Shown: one piece after another, positions 21,538 to 30,650 of the stretch
Numbering within the stretch: the stretch's first letter is position 1
Layout of the letters: each line of letters starts with the position of its first letter
Origin: Thalassolituus maritimus
GTDB taxonomy: Bacteria > Pseudomonadota > Gammaproteobacteria > Pseudomonadales > Oceanobacteraceae
NCBI RefSeq assembly: GCF_900156675.1
Contig: NZ_FTOH01000005.1
Location: 248,001 to 312,000, forward strand
Length of the DNA stretch: 64,000 bases
Direction: 5' to 3'
Program-made: the position numbers and the translations under genes
The notes under the pieces: model-generated
Told to the model about the DNA's origin: nothing
The model's database searches: none
What the model saw: the letters and a program-made list of their open reading frames with translations, nothing else

Positions 21538-21802
21538 GGTCTGCTATGCCCCTCTGAACCTGTTTGAGCTGGCCAGAAATAACCTGCCTGGGCCACGAGC
21601 ATTTAATGATCCAGATCATATTTTGATTTCGCATCACTGGCCCAATCCTACGAATGTCAGTTCATCACCCCTGAAACGTACGTCAGACACCCCCACACCC
21701 TGAGAATCTTGGCTGGCTTCCCCCTTACTTTCGCGCCTCAGACAGTTGTTCAATAGTCTCAGATTACTTACAACAACCTCACTACAACACAGGATTTTCA
21801 GT

Positions 21803-22702
21803 ATGACTGAGGCAGCGACTCCAACTTCCACGACTCGAATGACCGCTGGCGAGCGTGCAGGCATTCCTCCGCGTCGTATGGACTTCAAGTTTGGTGACGA
21901 TACCAAGCGCTACTGGTACGCAGACAACGCATTCCTGACCACATTCTGGACCACGCTGTCTGCACTTTTCCCGGCAGGTGAAACCTTTTTTATCGACTCA
22001 GTTAAAAACTATCGCCACGTGGTGACAGATCAGAAACTGAAAGATGAAATCTCCGGCTTCATCGGCCAGGAAGCTCTGCATACCAAAGAGCACCAGGCAT
22101 TCAACGATATGGCAGATCGTCACGGCCTGCCGAGCGGACGCATCGATAAAGAACTCTGGGGCCTTCTGGATCTGGCGAAGAAAGTGTTTCCAAAGAAGCT
22201 ACAGCTGGCGACCACGGTAGCTCTTGAGCACTACACCGCGATTCTGGCAGAGCAGCTTCTGCGTGACACCGACCACCAGGAAAATATTCAGGATCGCGAA
22301 GCACTGAAACTCTGGATGTGGCACGCGCTGGAAGAAAACGAACACAAGTCTGTCGCCTACGACGTTTATGAACTGATTGGTGGCGGTTACTTCACACGCA
22401 TCTTCGCCATGATCGTCGCAACCATTGGCTTTATCGTCTTCGTTGGCCAGGGGCACCTGCGCATGCTGTGGGCAAACGGCACTCTGTTCGATATCAAAGA
22501 TAACGCCAAAGGCTTCTGGAAACTCTTGGGCTGGAAAGGATTATTCCCGCGCCTCTTCTTTAAATACATGGACTTCTACCGTCCGGGCTTCCACCCCAAC
22601 GATCACGATACAGTAAAACTCTTAGAGGACTGGCGGGAGCGTATGCTCAACGAAGGCGGCCTTTTAGCAGAACAGACTTACAGCAAGTCCAAAGCTGCCT
22701 GA
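21803..22702 (+). CDS. PF10118-family predicted metal-dependent protein, paralogue 1
   Basis: The 299-residue protein belongs to the family usually named predicted metal-dependent hydrolase. It begins with the shared TAGERAGIPPRRMDF segment. Residues E60 (GETFF), E90-x2-H93 (QEALH), E142 (ALEHY) and E178-x2-H181 (ENEH) form the E/ExxH/E/ExxH pattern of ferritin-like di-iron proteins. A hydrophobic stretch near residues 199-218 may contact the membrane. The start has AGGA upstream, replacing an earlier in-frame start without one. The substrate is unknown. It is the first of three tandem copies, each followed or preceded by its own hairpin, so they may be transcribed separately. Confidence 0.85.
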   Translation: MTEAATPTSTTRMTAGERAGIPPRRMDFKFGDDTKRYWYADNAFLTTFWTTLSALFPAGETFFIDSVKNYRHVVTDQKLKDEISGFIGQEALHTKEHQAFNDMADRHGLPSGRIDKELWGLLDLAKKVFPKKLQLATTVALEHYTAILAEQLLRDTDHQENIQDREALKLWMWHALEENEHKSVAYDVYELIGGGYFTRIFAMIVATIGFIVFVGQGHLRMLWANGTLFDIKDNAKGFWKLLGWKGLFPRLFFKYMDFYRPGFHPNDHDTVKLLEDWRERMLNEGGLLAEQTYSKSKAA

Positions 22703-22732
22703 AGCAAAAGTATTCTTAACCACCCCGCGATG

Positions 22733-22760
22733 AATGGCCGGAATTACTCCGGCCATTTCT
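22733..22760 (+). terminator. Terminator after paralogue 1
   Basis: AATGGCCGGA and TCCGGCCATT form a ten-base-pair stem with a five-base loop, followed by a short T-rich run. Confidence 0.7.
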
Positions 22761-22898
22761 TATGTTGATCATAATTCACTGATTGTTGCCCCGTCGCCAC
22801 GTTCTTGGACACGCGAACTTCTTCTAAATTGTAGGACATAGCGCGATGACAGAGATGCGCTCCCTACAAAATATAGAAAACAAAAGGCAGGTTTTCGT

Positions 22899-23798
22899 AT
22901 GGCGACTATGACACAAGCACAGGGAACTCCACGTATCACCGCTGGCGAGCGAGCAGGTATTCCGCCCCGCCGCATGGACTTTGAATTCCCGGAAGAAACA
23001 ACGAAATACTGGTATGGCGACAGCGCCTTCCTGACGACATTCTGGGTTACCCTATCTGCTCTGTTTCCGGAAGGTGAAACCTTCTTCGTAGACAGCGTAA
23101 AAAACTATCGCAAAGATATTAAAGACCAGAAGCTGAAAGACGAAGTCTCCGGCTTTATTGGCCAGGAAGCACTTCACAGCAAAGAACACGAAGCCTTTAA
23201 CGACATGGCTGAAAAGCACGGCCTGCCAGCACTGAAGCTGGACAAAGAACTCGGTGTGCTGTTCCGCCTGATCCGCAAGTACGTTCCGAAGAAAATGCAG
23301 CTCGCTCTGACCGTAGCGCTTGAGCATTACACCGCGATCATTGCTGAGCAGCTGCTGCGCGAAGATTTCCACCAGGAAATGTTCCGTGACCGCGAAGCCC
23401 TGAAGCTCTGGATGTGGCACGCACTGGAAGAGAACGAACATAAAACTGTGGCCTTCGACGTATACGAGCAAGTCGGTGGTGGCTACCTGACCCGCGTCAG
23501 TACGATGCTGATCGGCACGCTGGTGTTTGCCGTTGTTGTGGTAAGTGGGCACCTGAGACTGCTGAAGGCCGATGGCCAGCTTACAAACTGGAAGGCTAAC
23601 TGGCGCGGTCTGAAGTTCCTGTGGGGCTGGAAGGGTCTGTTCCCTCGCCTGGGTCGTCAGTACTTCGATTTCTATCGCCCGGGTTTCCATCCAAGTGACC
23701 ACGACACCGAAGCGTTGCTGGAGAGCTGGCGCCAGCGCATGCTGAACGATGGCGGTCTGCTGGCAGAACAGACCTACAGTAAGAGCCGCAAGGCCTGA
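22899..23798 (+). CDS. PF10118-family predicted metal-dependent protein, paralogue 2
   Basis: This 299-residue protein shows the same architecture as its neighbours: TAGERAGIPPRRMDF, GETFFVDSV, GQEALHSKEH, TVALEHYTA, ALEENEHKTVAFD and the C-terminal FYRPGFHPSDHDT block. All di-iron-type glutamates and histidines are retained. It differs from paralogues 1 and 3 mainly in the membrane-like helix (LIGTLVFAVVVVSGHL) and the following linker (LTNWKANWRGLKFL), which suggests different substrate or membrane contacts. GGCAGG lies upstream of the ATG. Confidence 0.85.
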   Translation: MATMTQAQGTPRITAGERAGIPPRRMDFEFPEETTKYWYGDSAFLTTFWVTLSALFPEGETFFVDSVKNYRKDIKDQKLKDEVSGFIGQEALHSKEHEAFNDMAEKHGLPALKLDKELGVLFRLIRKYVPKKMQLALTVALEHYTAIIAEQLLREDFHQEMFRDREALKLWMWHALEENEHKTVAFDVYEQVGGGYLTRVSTMLIGTLVFAVVVVSGHLRLLKADGQLTNWKANWRGLKFLWGWKGLFPRLGRQYFDFYRPGFHPSDHDTEALLESWRQRMLNDGGLLAEQTYSKSRKA

Positions 23799-23825
23799 GT
23801 CAGCTTGAGCACCGCTCATTGACAC

Positions 23826-23857
23826 GCCGGAATCAGGAAGATCGTCCTGATTCCGGC
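23826..23857 (+). terminator. Perfect 13-base-pair hairpin after paralogue 2
   Basis: GCCGGAATCAGGA pairs perfectly with TCCTGATTCCGGC across a six-base loop. The downstream T-rich sequence is not a continuous T-tract, so termination is likely but not certain. Confidence 0.6.
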
Positions 23858-24039
23858 AGATTTACAAATATTCTTCTATTTTCTGTAAATCCCGTTTGGC
23901 CGTAATTTACCCCCCTGGCAAAGAAAAACCCCCCTTATATCGCGATATTTTGACAGTTTTTCACCGATATCACGCTTTTTAGACACCTGTTTATCAGTTC
24001 GCTACGGTGATTTAAGCCACAACTTACTTAACCCTGTCT

Positions 24040-24067
24040 TTAAGACACCCCCGGCCACGCGTAAAAT
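24040..24067 (+). promoter_or_regulatory. Possible promoter of paralogue 3
   Basis: TTAAGA at 24040-24045 and TAAAAT at 24062-24067 (4 of 6 and 5 of 6) with a 16-base spacer, leaving a leader of about 90 bases before ATG 24166. Confidence 0.35.
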
Positions 24068-24165
24068 TTGGCATAGAGATACCTTCAACTGGAAAGTCTG
24101 GCCACGTCTAATAGACTCAACAAAACAACATCTACAACAAACATAAACCAACGCAGGTGTATCGT

Positions 24166-25086
24166 ATGACTACTACAGCAACCGCTACTGCCCCAACTGG
24201 CAAGGTACGCATGACTGCAGGTGAGCGTGCAGGTATTCCGCCGCGCCGTATGGATTTCGAATTTTCTGAAGATTCCAAGCGCTACTGGTACGCGGACAAC
24301 TCATTCCTGACGACTTTCTGGACCACCCTGTCTTCACTGTTCCCGGAAGGCGAAACTTTCTTCGTTGATTCCGTGAAGAACTACCGTCACGAAATCAAAG
24401 ACCAGCTTTTGAAAGACCAGGTGTCAGGATTCATCGGTCAGGAAGCAATGCACTCAAAAGAGCACGCGGCTTTCAATGACATCGCTGAACGCCATGGCCT
24501 GCCAGCCAACACTCTGGATAAAGAACTGGGCATGCTGTTCAAGCTTGGTCGCAAAATTCTGCCTAAGAAGCTTCAGCTGGCTATCACGGTAGCGCTTGAA
24601 CACTACACAGCAATTCTTGCTGAGCAGCTGCTGCGTGACGAGCGCCACCAGGAGAACATTCAGGACCCAGAAGCCCTGAAGCTGTGGATGTGGCACGCGC
24701 TGGAAGAAAACGAACACAAGATTGTTGCGTACGATGTATACGAGACGATCGGTGGCGGTTACTTCACCCGCGTATTCGCAATGCTGGTTTCTACCATCTT
24801 TTTCTTCGCGATTGTTGGCCAGGGTCACATTCGCCTGATGTGGGCAGACCGTAGCCTGTTCAAACTGAAGGATAACCTGAAAGGCATCTGGTTCCTGTGG
24901 GGCTGGAAAGGTCTCTTCCCACAGTTGTTCTTCAAGTACATGGACTACTTCCGTCCGGGCTTCCACCCGAACGACCACGACACCGTTCAGCTGCTGGACG
25001 ACTGGCGTGAAAAAATGCTGCAGGAGGGTGGTATGCTGGCTGACCAGATCAAAAACCCTTCTCACGTTCGCACTAAGGCTGCTTAA
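24166..25086 (+). CDS. PF10118-family predicted metal-dependent protein, paralogue 3
   Basis: This 306-residue paralogue keeps TAGERAGIPPRRMDF, GETFFVDS, GQEAMHSKEH, VALEHYTA and ALEENEHKIVAYD, so all four proposed metal-ligand groups are intact. It is closer to paralogue 1 than to 2 in the region after the second ExxH (VGQGHIRLMW). The C-terminus is slightly longer and ends in a basic tail. The ATG at 24166 has AGGTG at a suitable distance; an in-frame GTG three codons earlier overlaps that site and is less likely. It ends in a strong terminator. Confidence 0.85.
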   Translation: MTTTATATAPTGKVRMTAGERAGIPPRRMDFEFSEDSKRYWYADNSFLTTFWTTLSSLFPEGETFFVDSVKNYRHEIKDQLLKDQVSGFIGQEAMHSKEHAAFNDIAERHGLPANTLDKELGMLFKLGRKILPKKLQLAITVALEHYTAILAEQLLRDERHQENIQDPEALKLWMWHALEENEHKIVAYDVYETIGGGYFTRVFAMLVSTIFFFAIVGQGHIRLMWADRSLFKLKDNLKGIWFLWGWKGLFPQLFFKYMDYFRPGFHPNDHDTVQLLDDWREKMLQEGGMLADQIKNPSHVRTKAA

Positions 25087-25124
25087 TCAGCCGACAAGCT
25101 TACGGAACATTCCGTTCTTGTCAG

Positions 25125-25149
25125 AGGGCCGCATCAGCGGCCCTTTTTT
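25125..25149 (+). terminator. Terminator after paralogue 3
   Basis: GGGCCGC, ATCA loop, GCGGCCC and a T7 run. Confidence 0.9.
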
Positions 25150-25226
25150 ATTGCCGCAAAGGTAGAACCTGAGTACCATTGCGGCCAGTTTTTATCCGCT
25201 TTTCTTTGAACGGACCGCTCTTTAAT

Positions 25227-25781
25227 ATGCATTGCCCTTTCTGCGCACATCCGGAAACCAAAGTCATAGACTCGCGTCTTGTGGCTGACGGTGAACAAAT
25301 CCGTCGGCGCCGGGAATGCATTCTCTGTGGTGAACGCTTCACCACCTTTGAAACTGCCGAGCTCGTTATGCCGCGAGTGATCAAGCAGGACGGAAAGCGT
25401 GAACCCTTTGACGAAGATAAGCTTCGCTCAGGCATCCAGCGTGCACTCGAAAAACGCCCGGTCAGCATCGAATCGATTGAGGCGGCCATCACTCATATCA
25501 AACAGAAACTCAGAGCCACTGGCGAGCGCGAAGTCGCCAGCCGAGACGTAGGGGAATGGGTGATGGACGAGCTGCGCTCGCTGGATGAGGTCGCCTTCGT
25601 CCGTTTTGCATCGGTTTATCGCAGCTTCAAAGACCTGGAAGAGTTTCGTGCCGAAATCGAACGGATCAGTCTGAAAGCAGCCTCTCCTGCCGTTGTTAAA
25701 GCAGTAGAGAGCTCAACGCTCGCTTCTTCAGAGACCTCAGAGACCGGAACTGATGACCCTTGTAAGAAGGAGTCCTCATGA
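25227..25781 (+). CDS. nrdR: Transcriptional repressor NrdR
   Basis: NrdR senses ATP/dATP and represses ribonucleotide reductase genes. The protein starts with the zinc ribbon (MHCPFC, then CILCGERF), followed by an ATP-cone domain ([18 protein letters not shown]-type segment). It is 184 residues, longer than the usual 150 or so, because of a serine/threonine-rich tail of roughly 30 residues. ATG 25227 gives the canonical N-terminus. The stop overlaps the ribD start (ATGA), so it leads the riboflavin operon, as in many proteobacteria. Confidence 0.94.
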   Translation: MHCPFCAHPETKVIDSRLVADGEQIRRRRECILCGERFTTFETAELVMPRVIKQDGKREPFDEDKLRSGIQRALEKRPVSIESIEAAITHIKQKLRATGEREVASRDVGEWVMDELRSLDEVAFVRFASVYRSFKDLEEFRAEIERISLKAASPAVVKAVESSTLASSETSETGTDDPCKKESS

Positions 25782-26917
25782 GCCGCCTGTTGCCCACAGA
25801 TCTGGAGTGGATGTCTGACGCCCTCAGACTCGCAAAGAAAGGTTTGTACACCACCAGCCCTAACCCTCGCGTGGGCTGCGTTATTGTCAAAGACGGTGTC
25901 AAAGTCGGAGAAGGCTGGCACCAGAAAGCCGGTGAGCCGCACGCAGAAGTTCACGCTCTGCGCGCTGCCGGTGATCAGGCACGCGGCGCCACGGCCTACG
26001 TTACGCTGGAGCCCTGCAGCCACTATGGCCGAACGCCTCCATGCGCGGAAGGACTGATTAAGGCCGGCGTTGCCAGAGTCGTTGGTGCCGTCCGGGACCC
26101 CAACCCGAGCGTTGCCGGGCGCGGATACGAGATGCTCAGACAAGCAGGCATCGAGGTTGTCGAGTCCTGTCTTGAACCTGAAGCAACTGCGATCAATGCT
26201 GGATTTATGAAACGCATGCGTACTGGCCTGCCATATGTGCGGGTAAAGCTTGCGATGAGTCTCGACGGACGTACCGCGATGGCATCCGGTGAAAGCCAGT
26301 GGATTACAGGCAGTGCCGCCCGGCGGGATGTTCAGGCGCTCAGAGCCCAAAGCTGCGCGGTCATTACCGGGGCCGACAGCGTCATCATCGATAATCCGTC
26401 CATGACGGTGCGCCCTGACGAGGCGGGCCTGGATATCCCGGAGGGTCTGCGCCGGCAACCTCTGCGGGTCATCGTAGACGGTGCTCACCGTGTCAGTAAC
26501 GAGGCTACGATCTTCGACAAGCCCGGAGACATTCTGATTGCTGCCCGCACGCCTCCAGCATCACCCATCAACCGCGATACTGGTCTTGGGGCGCTGAGTT
26601 ATTGGGCTGGCGAACGTGATGAACACACTGATATCGACGCTCTTTTGTGTCACCTTGCAACTCAGGGCAGCAATGAGGTACTGATCGAAAGCGGTGCAAA
26701 ACTCGCGGCGGCCTTTGTCAGTGCAGGCCTCGTCGACGAACTTATCGTATACTGCGCGCCAACATTACTCGGAAGTGACGCGCGGCCACTGCTATCATTG
26801 CCACTCAGTGAGATGAAGCAGCAGATCCGCTGGCAATGGCAGGACGTTCGCATGGTCGGTGATGACCTGCGGCTGACGCTGCGCCCTGACACTTCTACAG
26901 CAGCAAAGAAGGCCTGA
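25778..26917 (+). CDS. ribD: Bifunctional riboflavin deaminase/reductase RibD
   Basis: RibD performs the second and third steps of riboflavin synthesis, deaminating then reducing the pyrimidine intermediate. The 379-residue protein has an N-terminal deaminase domain with zinc ligands in HAEVHAL and [11 protein letters not shown], and a C-terminal reductase domain starting [14 protein letters not shown] with the ESQWITG motif. It is translationally coupled to nrdR and separated by one base from the next gene. Confidence 0.96.
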   Translation: MSRLLPTDLEWMSDALRLAKKGLYTTSPNPRVGCVIVKDGVKVGEGWHQKAGEPHAEVHALRAAGDQARGATAYVTLEPCSHYGRTPPCAEGLIKAGVARVVGAVRDPNPSVAGRGYEMLRQAGIEVVESCLEPEATAINAGFMKRMRTGLPYVRVKLAMSLDGRTAMASGESQWITGSAARRDVQALRAQSCAVITGADSVIIDNPSMTVRPDEAGLDIPEGLRRQPLRVIVDGAHRVSNEATIFDKPGDILIAARTPPASPINRDTGLGALSYWAGERDEHTDIDALLCHLATQGSNEVLIESGAKLAAAFVSAGLVDELIVYCAPTLLGSDARPLLSLPLSEMKQQIRWQWQDVRMVGDDLRLTLRPDTSTAAKKA

Positions 26918-26918
26918 C

Positions 26919-27569
26919 GTGTTTACCGGTATTATTGAAGCAGTGGGTAAAATAGCCAGTACCCGATCTGAGCAAGGCGATCTGCGCCTGCGGATCAATA
27001 CGGGCAGCCTGGATCTGAGCGATGTAAAGCTCGGCGACAGCATTGCAACCAATGGTGTCTGCCTGACCGTTGTTGCCGCCCATGCCGATGGCTTTGAAGC
27101 CGATGTATCACGGGAGTCTCTGGCTCACACACGTATAGCGCAATGGGCACCGGGCACACGCGTGAACCTTGAGAAAGCGATGCTGCCTACGACCCGTATG
27201 GGCGGCCATATTGTCAGCGGTCATGTCGACGGCGTTGGTGTTGTCCGCGGACGCAGAGCTGATGCGCGCTCAATCCGCTTTGACGTCGAAGTCCCGGCCG
27301 ACTTGCGTCGCTATATCGCCGCTAAAGGCTCAGTGACCGTGGAGGGTGTCAGCCTGACAACCAACGCGCTGACTGCAACCGGATTTGAATTGAACATTGT
27401 GCCACATACGGCGCAGGAAACGACTCTGGCCGACCTGGAAGCCGGATCAGAAGTGCATCTGGAGGTCGATGTGATTGCACGCTACCTCGAGCAGCTTCTG
27501 GGACAAAAAACACACGATGAAAGTCGCCTGACTCCAGCGTTTCTCGCTGAGAATGGCTTCTGGAAGTAA
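26919..27569 (+). CDS. ribE: Riboflavin synthase alpha subunit
   Basis: This enzyme dismutates two lumazine molecules to riboflavin. The 216-residue protein shows the internal duplication of the family: MFTGIIEAVG at the N-terminus, and a second barrel after MGGHIVSGHVDGVG with the same fold. The start codon is GTG at 26919, one base after the ribD stop, and gives the invariant MFTGI N-terminus. It is also called ribC in some naming schemes. Confidence 0.95.
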   Translation: MFTGIIEAVGKIASTRSEQGDLRLRINTGSLDLSDVKLGDSIATNGVCLTVVAAHADGFEADVSRESLAHTRIAQWAPGTRVNLEKAMLPTTRMGGHIVSGHVDGVGVVRGRRADARSIRFDVEVPADLRRYIAAKGSVTVEGVSLTTNALTATGFELNIVPHTAQETTLADLEAGSEVHLEVDVIARYLEQLLGQKTHDESRLTPAFLAENGFWK

Positions 27570-27581
27570 CCGGGAAATATT

Positions 27582-28697
27582 ATGGCTTTGAACAGTATCG
27601 AAGAAATTATTGCCGATATCCGCGATGGTAAGATGGTTATCCTGATGGATGACGAAGATCGCGAAAACGAAGGCGATATCATTGTAGCGTCCGAGAAAGT
27701 CACCCCCGACATCATCAACTTTATGGCAACAGAGGCGCGTGGCCTGATCTGCCTTACTCTGACGGGTGAACGCTGTGACTATCTGGGTCTGCCATCGATG
27801 GTCGCGGGCAACGGAGCTAAGTTCTCTACCCCTTTCACCGTTTCTATCGAAGCGGCAGAAGGCGTTACCACTGGTATTTCAGCAGCAGATCGTGCGGCAA
27901 CTATCCTCGCCGCTGTAAACCCGATGGGCAAGCCAGATGACATCGTCCAGCCAGGTCATATCTTCCCACTGCGAGCGCGCCCAGGCGGCGTACTGAGCCG
28001 TGCTGGTCATACCGAAGCAGGCTGCGACCTTGCACGCCTGGCTGGTCTGATTCCATCGGCAGCCATTGTTGAAGTCATGAACGCCGATGGCACCATGGCC
28101 CGCCGCCCTGACCTCGAAGTCTTCGCAGAAAAACACGGCCTGAAAATCGGCACTATTGCTGACCTGATTCAGTACCGTATGGCGAACGAGAAAACCATTG
28201 AAGTCGTCTCGGAAGACAAAGCACACACAGAGTTTGGTGACTTCAACCTCATTACCTTCCGCGACACAATTCAGGGCGAAACACACCTCGCACTGACCAT
28301 GGGCGACGTCCAGCCAGAAAAACCGACTCTGGTTCGTGTTCAGACCAATAACATGATCCGCGACGTCCTTGGTCTACGTTCCTGTGAGTCTGGTAGCTGG
28401 TCTTCGACGGCTGCTCTGGAGCACATTGCGAAAGAAGGTAAAGGCGTCCTGGTTCTGCTTTCAGCGGATCAGAAAGAAGACGTCAGCGCCTCTCTTGATA
28501 ACTTCTTTGGCCGCGCCAAGCCTATGCGTAGCCCGAACACAGACAGCAGCGGTGCCTTTCTGACGATCGGCACCGGCTCCCAGATTCTGCGCGAACTGAA
28601 CGTCCGTAAGATGAGACTGCTCAGCTCTGAAATGAAATACAGTGGCATCTCAGGTTTTGATCTCGAAATCACCGAATATCTGCCATTCAGCGAATAA
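27582..28697 (+). CDS. ribB: 3,4-dihydroxy-2-butanone 4-phosphate synthase with degenerate GTP cyclohydrolase II domain
   Basis: The 371-residue protein is a RibBA-type fusion. The N-terminal RibB domain is intact, with [10 protein letters not shown] and [11 protein letters not shown], and should make the four-carbon precursor of riboflavin. The C-terminal domain from about residue 205 aligns with GTP cyclohydrolase II but lacks its zinc cysteines: the usual SEC is replaced by TNN, and RCDCG by RSCESG. The catalytic RxYGxGAQ block is replaced by TIGTGSQ. The second activity is therefore probably lost (RibBX type), and a separate RibA would be needed elsewhere. It lies 12 bases after ribE. Confidence 0.92.
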   Translation: MALNSIEEIIADIRDGKMVILMDDEDRENEGDIIVASEKVTPDIINFMATEARGLICLTLTGERCDYLGLPSMVAGNGAKFSTPFTVSIEAAEGVTTGISAADRAATILAAVNPMGKPDDIVQPGHIFPLRARPGGVLSRAGHTEAGCDLARLAGLIPSAAIVEVMNADGTMARRPDLEVFAEKHGLKIGTIADLIQYRMANEKTIEVVSEDKAHTEFGDFNLITFRDTIQGETHLALTMGDVQPEKPTLVRVQTNNMIRDVLGLRSCESGSWSSTAALEHIAKEGKGVLVLLSADQKEDVSASLDNFFGRAKPMRSPNTDSSGAFLTIGTGSQILRELNVRKMRLLSSEMKYSGISGFDLEITEYLPFSE

Positions 28698-28717
28698 TTG
28701 ACCGACAGGAAATCATT

Positions 28718-29194
28718 ATGAAACACATCCGTACAATCGAAGGGAATCTGACCCCGAACGACGGCAAGTACGCCATCGTAGTTGGCCGCTGGAACGCCTT
28801 TGTTGTTGAAAGCCTGCTTGAAGGTGCTGTCGACTCTCTTACGCGTCATGGCGTTGAAGAAGACAACATCACTATTATTCGCGCACCAGGCGCTGTGGAA
28901 ATTCCGCTGGTCGTGAAAAAAGCAGCAGCGTCTGGCAAATACGATGCAGTGATCGCATTAGGTGCTGTCATCCGTGGTGGTACGCCGCACTTTGAGTTTG
29001 TTGCTGGCGAATGCTCGAAAGGCCTGACGTCTGTCATGATGGAATACGATATCCCGGTTGCTTTCGGTGTTCTCACTGTCGACACCATTGAACAAGCCAT
29101 CGAACGCTCTGGTACCAAGGCAGGTAACAAGGGTGAAGAAGCAGCAATGTCAGCCTTTGAAATGGTTGCACTGCTCAAAGCAATGGAGGCGTAA
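28718..29194 (+). CDS. ribH: 6,7-dimethyl-8-ribityllumazine synthase
   Basis: RibH joins the products of the RibB and RibD branches into lumazine, and forms hollow oligomeric shells in many bacteria. The 158-residue protein has the GRWN substrate-binding segment, APGAVEIP, and [14 protein letters not shown] with the catalytic histidine. ACAGGA lies upstream. It sits between ribB and nusB, the standard order in gammaproteobacteria. Confidence 0.96.
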   Translation: MKHIRTIEGNLTPNDGKYAIVVGRWNAFVVESLLEGAVDSLTRHGVEEDNITIIRAPGAVEIPLVVKKAAASGKYDAVIALGAVIRGGTPHFEFVAGECSKGLTSVMMEYDIPVAFGVLTVDTIEQAIERSGTKAGNKGEEAAMSAFEMVALLKAMEA

Positions 29195-29199
29195 GGACA

Positions 29200-29661
29200 A
29201 TGTCCCGAGCTTCTGGCCATCAGAAATCAAGCCCGGCTGCACGCCGTAAAGCACGCCGCTTTGCATTGCAGGCACTGTATCAATGGCAGGTGTCTGGTAG
29301 CGGTCTTGGCGACATCGAAGCCGAATTCCGCACTGACAACGACATGAGCAAAGTGGATGACGAGTATTTCCACGATATTCTTCATGGCGTGCCGAAAGAG
29401 AAAAGTGTCCTGGATGATAAAATCCAGCCATTCCTGGATCGCCGTCTCGATGAGCTGACTCCAGTAGAACTGGCGATTCTTCGCTTAGGCGCCTTTGAAA
29501 TGTGCCACCGTATTGATGTGCCTTACAAGGTCGTCATTAACGAGGCCATTGAGCTGGCGAAGACCTTCGGCGCTACCGATGGTCACAAATACGTTAACGG
29601 TGTTCTGGATAAGCTGGCACAACGTGAGCGTATGGTGGAAATCCGCGGCGGCAAAGGCTGA
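29200..29661 (+). CDS. nusB: Transcription antitermination protein NusB
   Basis: NusB, with S10, forms the antitermination complex on rRNA operons. The 153-residue all-helical protein has the typical [17 protein letters not shown]-terminus and a conserved [11 protein letters not shown] segment. GGAGG of the ribH end lies 12 bases upstream and may serve as its ribosome-binding site. The gene starts five bases after ribH, consistent with co-transcription. Confidence 0.95.
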   Translation: MSRASGHQKSSPAARRKARRFALQALYQWQVSGSGLGDIEAEFRTDNDMSKVDDEYFHDILHGVPKEKSVLDDKIQPFLDRRLDELTPVELAILRLGAFEMCHRIDVPYKVVINEAIELAKTFGATDGHKYVNGVLDKLAQRERMVEIRGGKG

Positions 29662-29664
29662 CTT

Positions 29665-30618
29665 TTGGCGCGGTCCTCAGAGTTTGACCTGATCCGCGAC
29701 TGTTTTTCTACCGGTTACCCGGCAGCGAGCGACTTGCTGCTGGGTATTGGTGACGACTGCTCCCTGATCACCCCCCCTGCCGATATGGAACTCGCCCAGA
29801 GCATTGATACTCAGGTTGCCGGTGTGCATTTTCCTGCTGATGCTCCGCCTGGCCTGATTGCTGGCCGTGCACTGCGCTGCGCCACCAGCGACCTTGCTGC
29901 TATGGGCGCTGTACCGCAAGGCTTTCATCTCGCCCTGACACTGAACAACAGCGAAGACTGGTTTCTCCGTGACCTTGCTGCTGGCCTACGCCTCACAGCT
30001 AATACGTTAAATATGCCGTTGTTAGGCGGTGATACTACGTACGGTGAACACCTGACCATTACCATTGCTGTGCAAGGCTGGCTGCCACGAGGACTGGGCT
30101 TAAGACGCGATGCTGCGCGTCCGGGCCAGGACATCTGGCTCACCGGCAAGGTCGGAGGAGCAGCACTGATACTCGACGACGTCCTCCGGGACCCGACAAG
30201 AGACGATCAGGACACAGCCCCCTACTATCACCCCAGAGTTCACCTGTCTTTCGGGCACCTGCTGCTGAGTCTGGCCACGGCCGCCATCGATATCTCAGAC
30301 GGACTGATTCAGGATACCCGCCACATAGCGAATGCTTCCGGTGTCGTGATGAATCTGGATGCCGAGAAGATACCTACTGCAGTCAATGGGGAACATCCGC
30401 GCTGGCATGAATGTCTGACCGGTGGTGACGATTACCAGCTACTGTTTACCGCACCCGCCGATGCCCGCGAGCGCATTGAAGCCTGCGCATTAACGGCAGG
30501 ATTACGCGAGTGCCGGATCGTAGGTAACGTCACTGCCGGCGACGCAGATGTCTGCGTCCACAAAAATAATGAATTACTGGTATTCAGCAAAGAAGGGTAC
30601 ACCCACTTCCGAAGTTGA
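29665..30618 (+). CDS. thiL: Thiamine-monophosphate kinase
   Basis: ThiL phosphorylates thiamine monophosphate to the active diphosphate. The 317-residue protein begins with EFDLIRDCF after a TTG start at 29665, three bases after the nusB stop; no better ATG exists. Metal- and nucleotide-binding segments GIGDDCSLI, QSIDTQVAGVHF and LLGGDTTYG are present, along with DISDGLIQD. PgpA, which often follows thiL, is absent. Confidence 0.94.
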   Translation: MARSSEFDLIRDCFSTGYPAASDLLLGIGDDCSLITPPADMELAQSIDTQVAGVHFPADAPPGLIAGRALRCATSDLAAMGAVPQGFHLALTLNNSEDWFLRDLAAGLRLTANTLNMPLLGGDTTYGEHLTITIAVQGWLPRGLGLRRDAARPGQDIWLTGKVGGAALILDDVLRDPTRDDQDTAPYYHPRVHLSFGHLLLSLATAAIDISDGLIQDTRHIANASGVVMNLDAEKIPTAVNGEHPRWHECLTGGDDYQLLFTAPADARERIEACALTAGLRECRIVGNVTAGDADVCVHKNNELLVFSKEGYTHFRS

Positions 30619-30650
30619 TACTGCTCTGAGATTCACACAGGACGATTGCC

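Larger units (their letters stand above)
23799..24165. other. Intergenic region between paralogues 2 and 3
   Basis: This 367-base AT-rich stretch holds a perfect 13-base-pair hairpin just after paralogue 2 and a promoter candidate for paralogue 3. No coding frame with a Shine-Dalgarno is visible. It is longer than the 196-base gap between paralogues 1 and 2. Confidence 0.6.

Noticed and set aside
24068-24090. Sigma-54-like promoter (TTGGCA) before paralogue 3
   Set aside because: The second element with GC at the fixed distance is missing.
27560-27590. FMN riboswitch before ribB
   Set aside because: Only 12 bases separate ribE and ribB, too short for the conserved riboswitch; none was seen before nrdR or ribD either.
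30619-30650. Missing pgpA after thiL as evidence of deletion
   Set aside because: The order after thiL varies among gammaproteobacteria, and no remnant of pgpA is visible.
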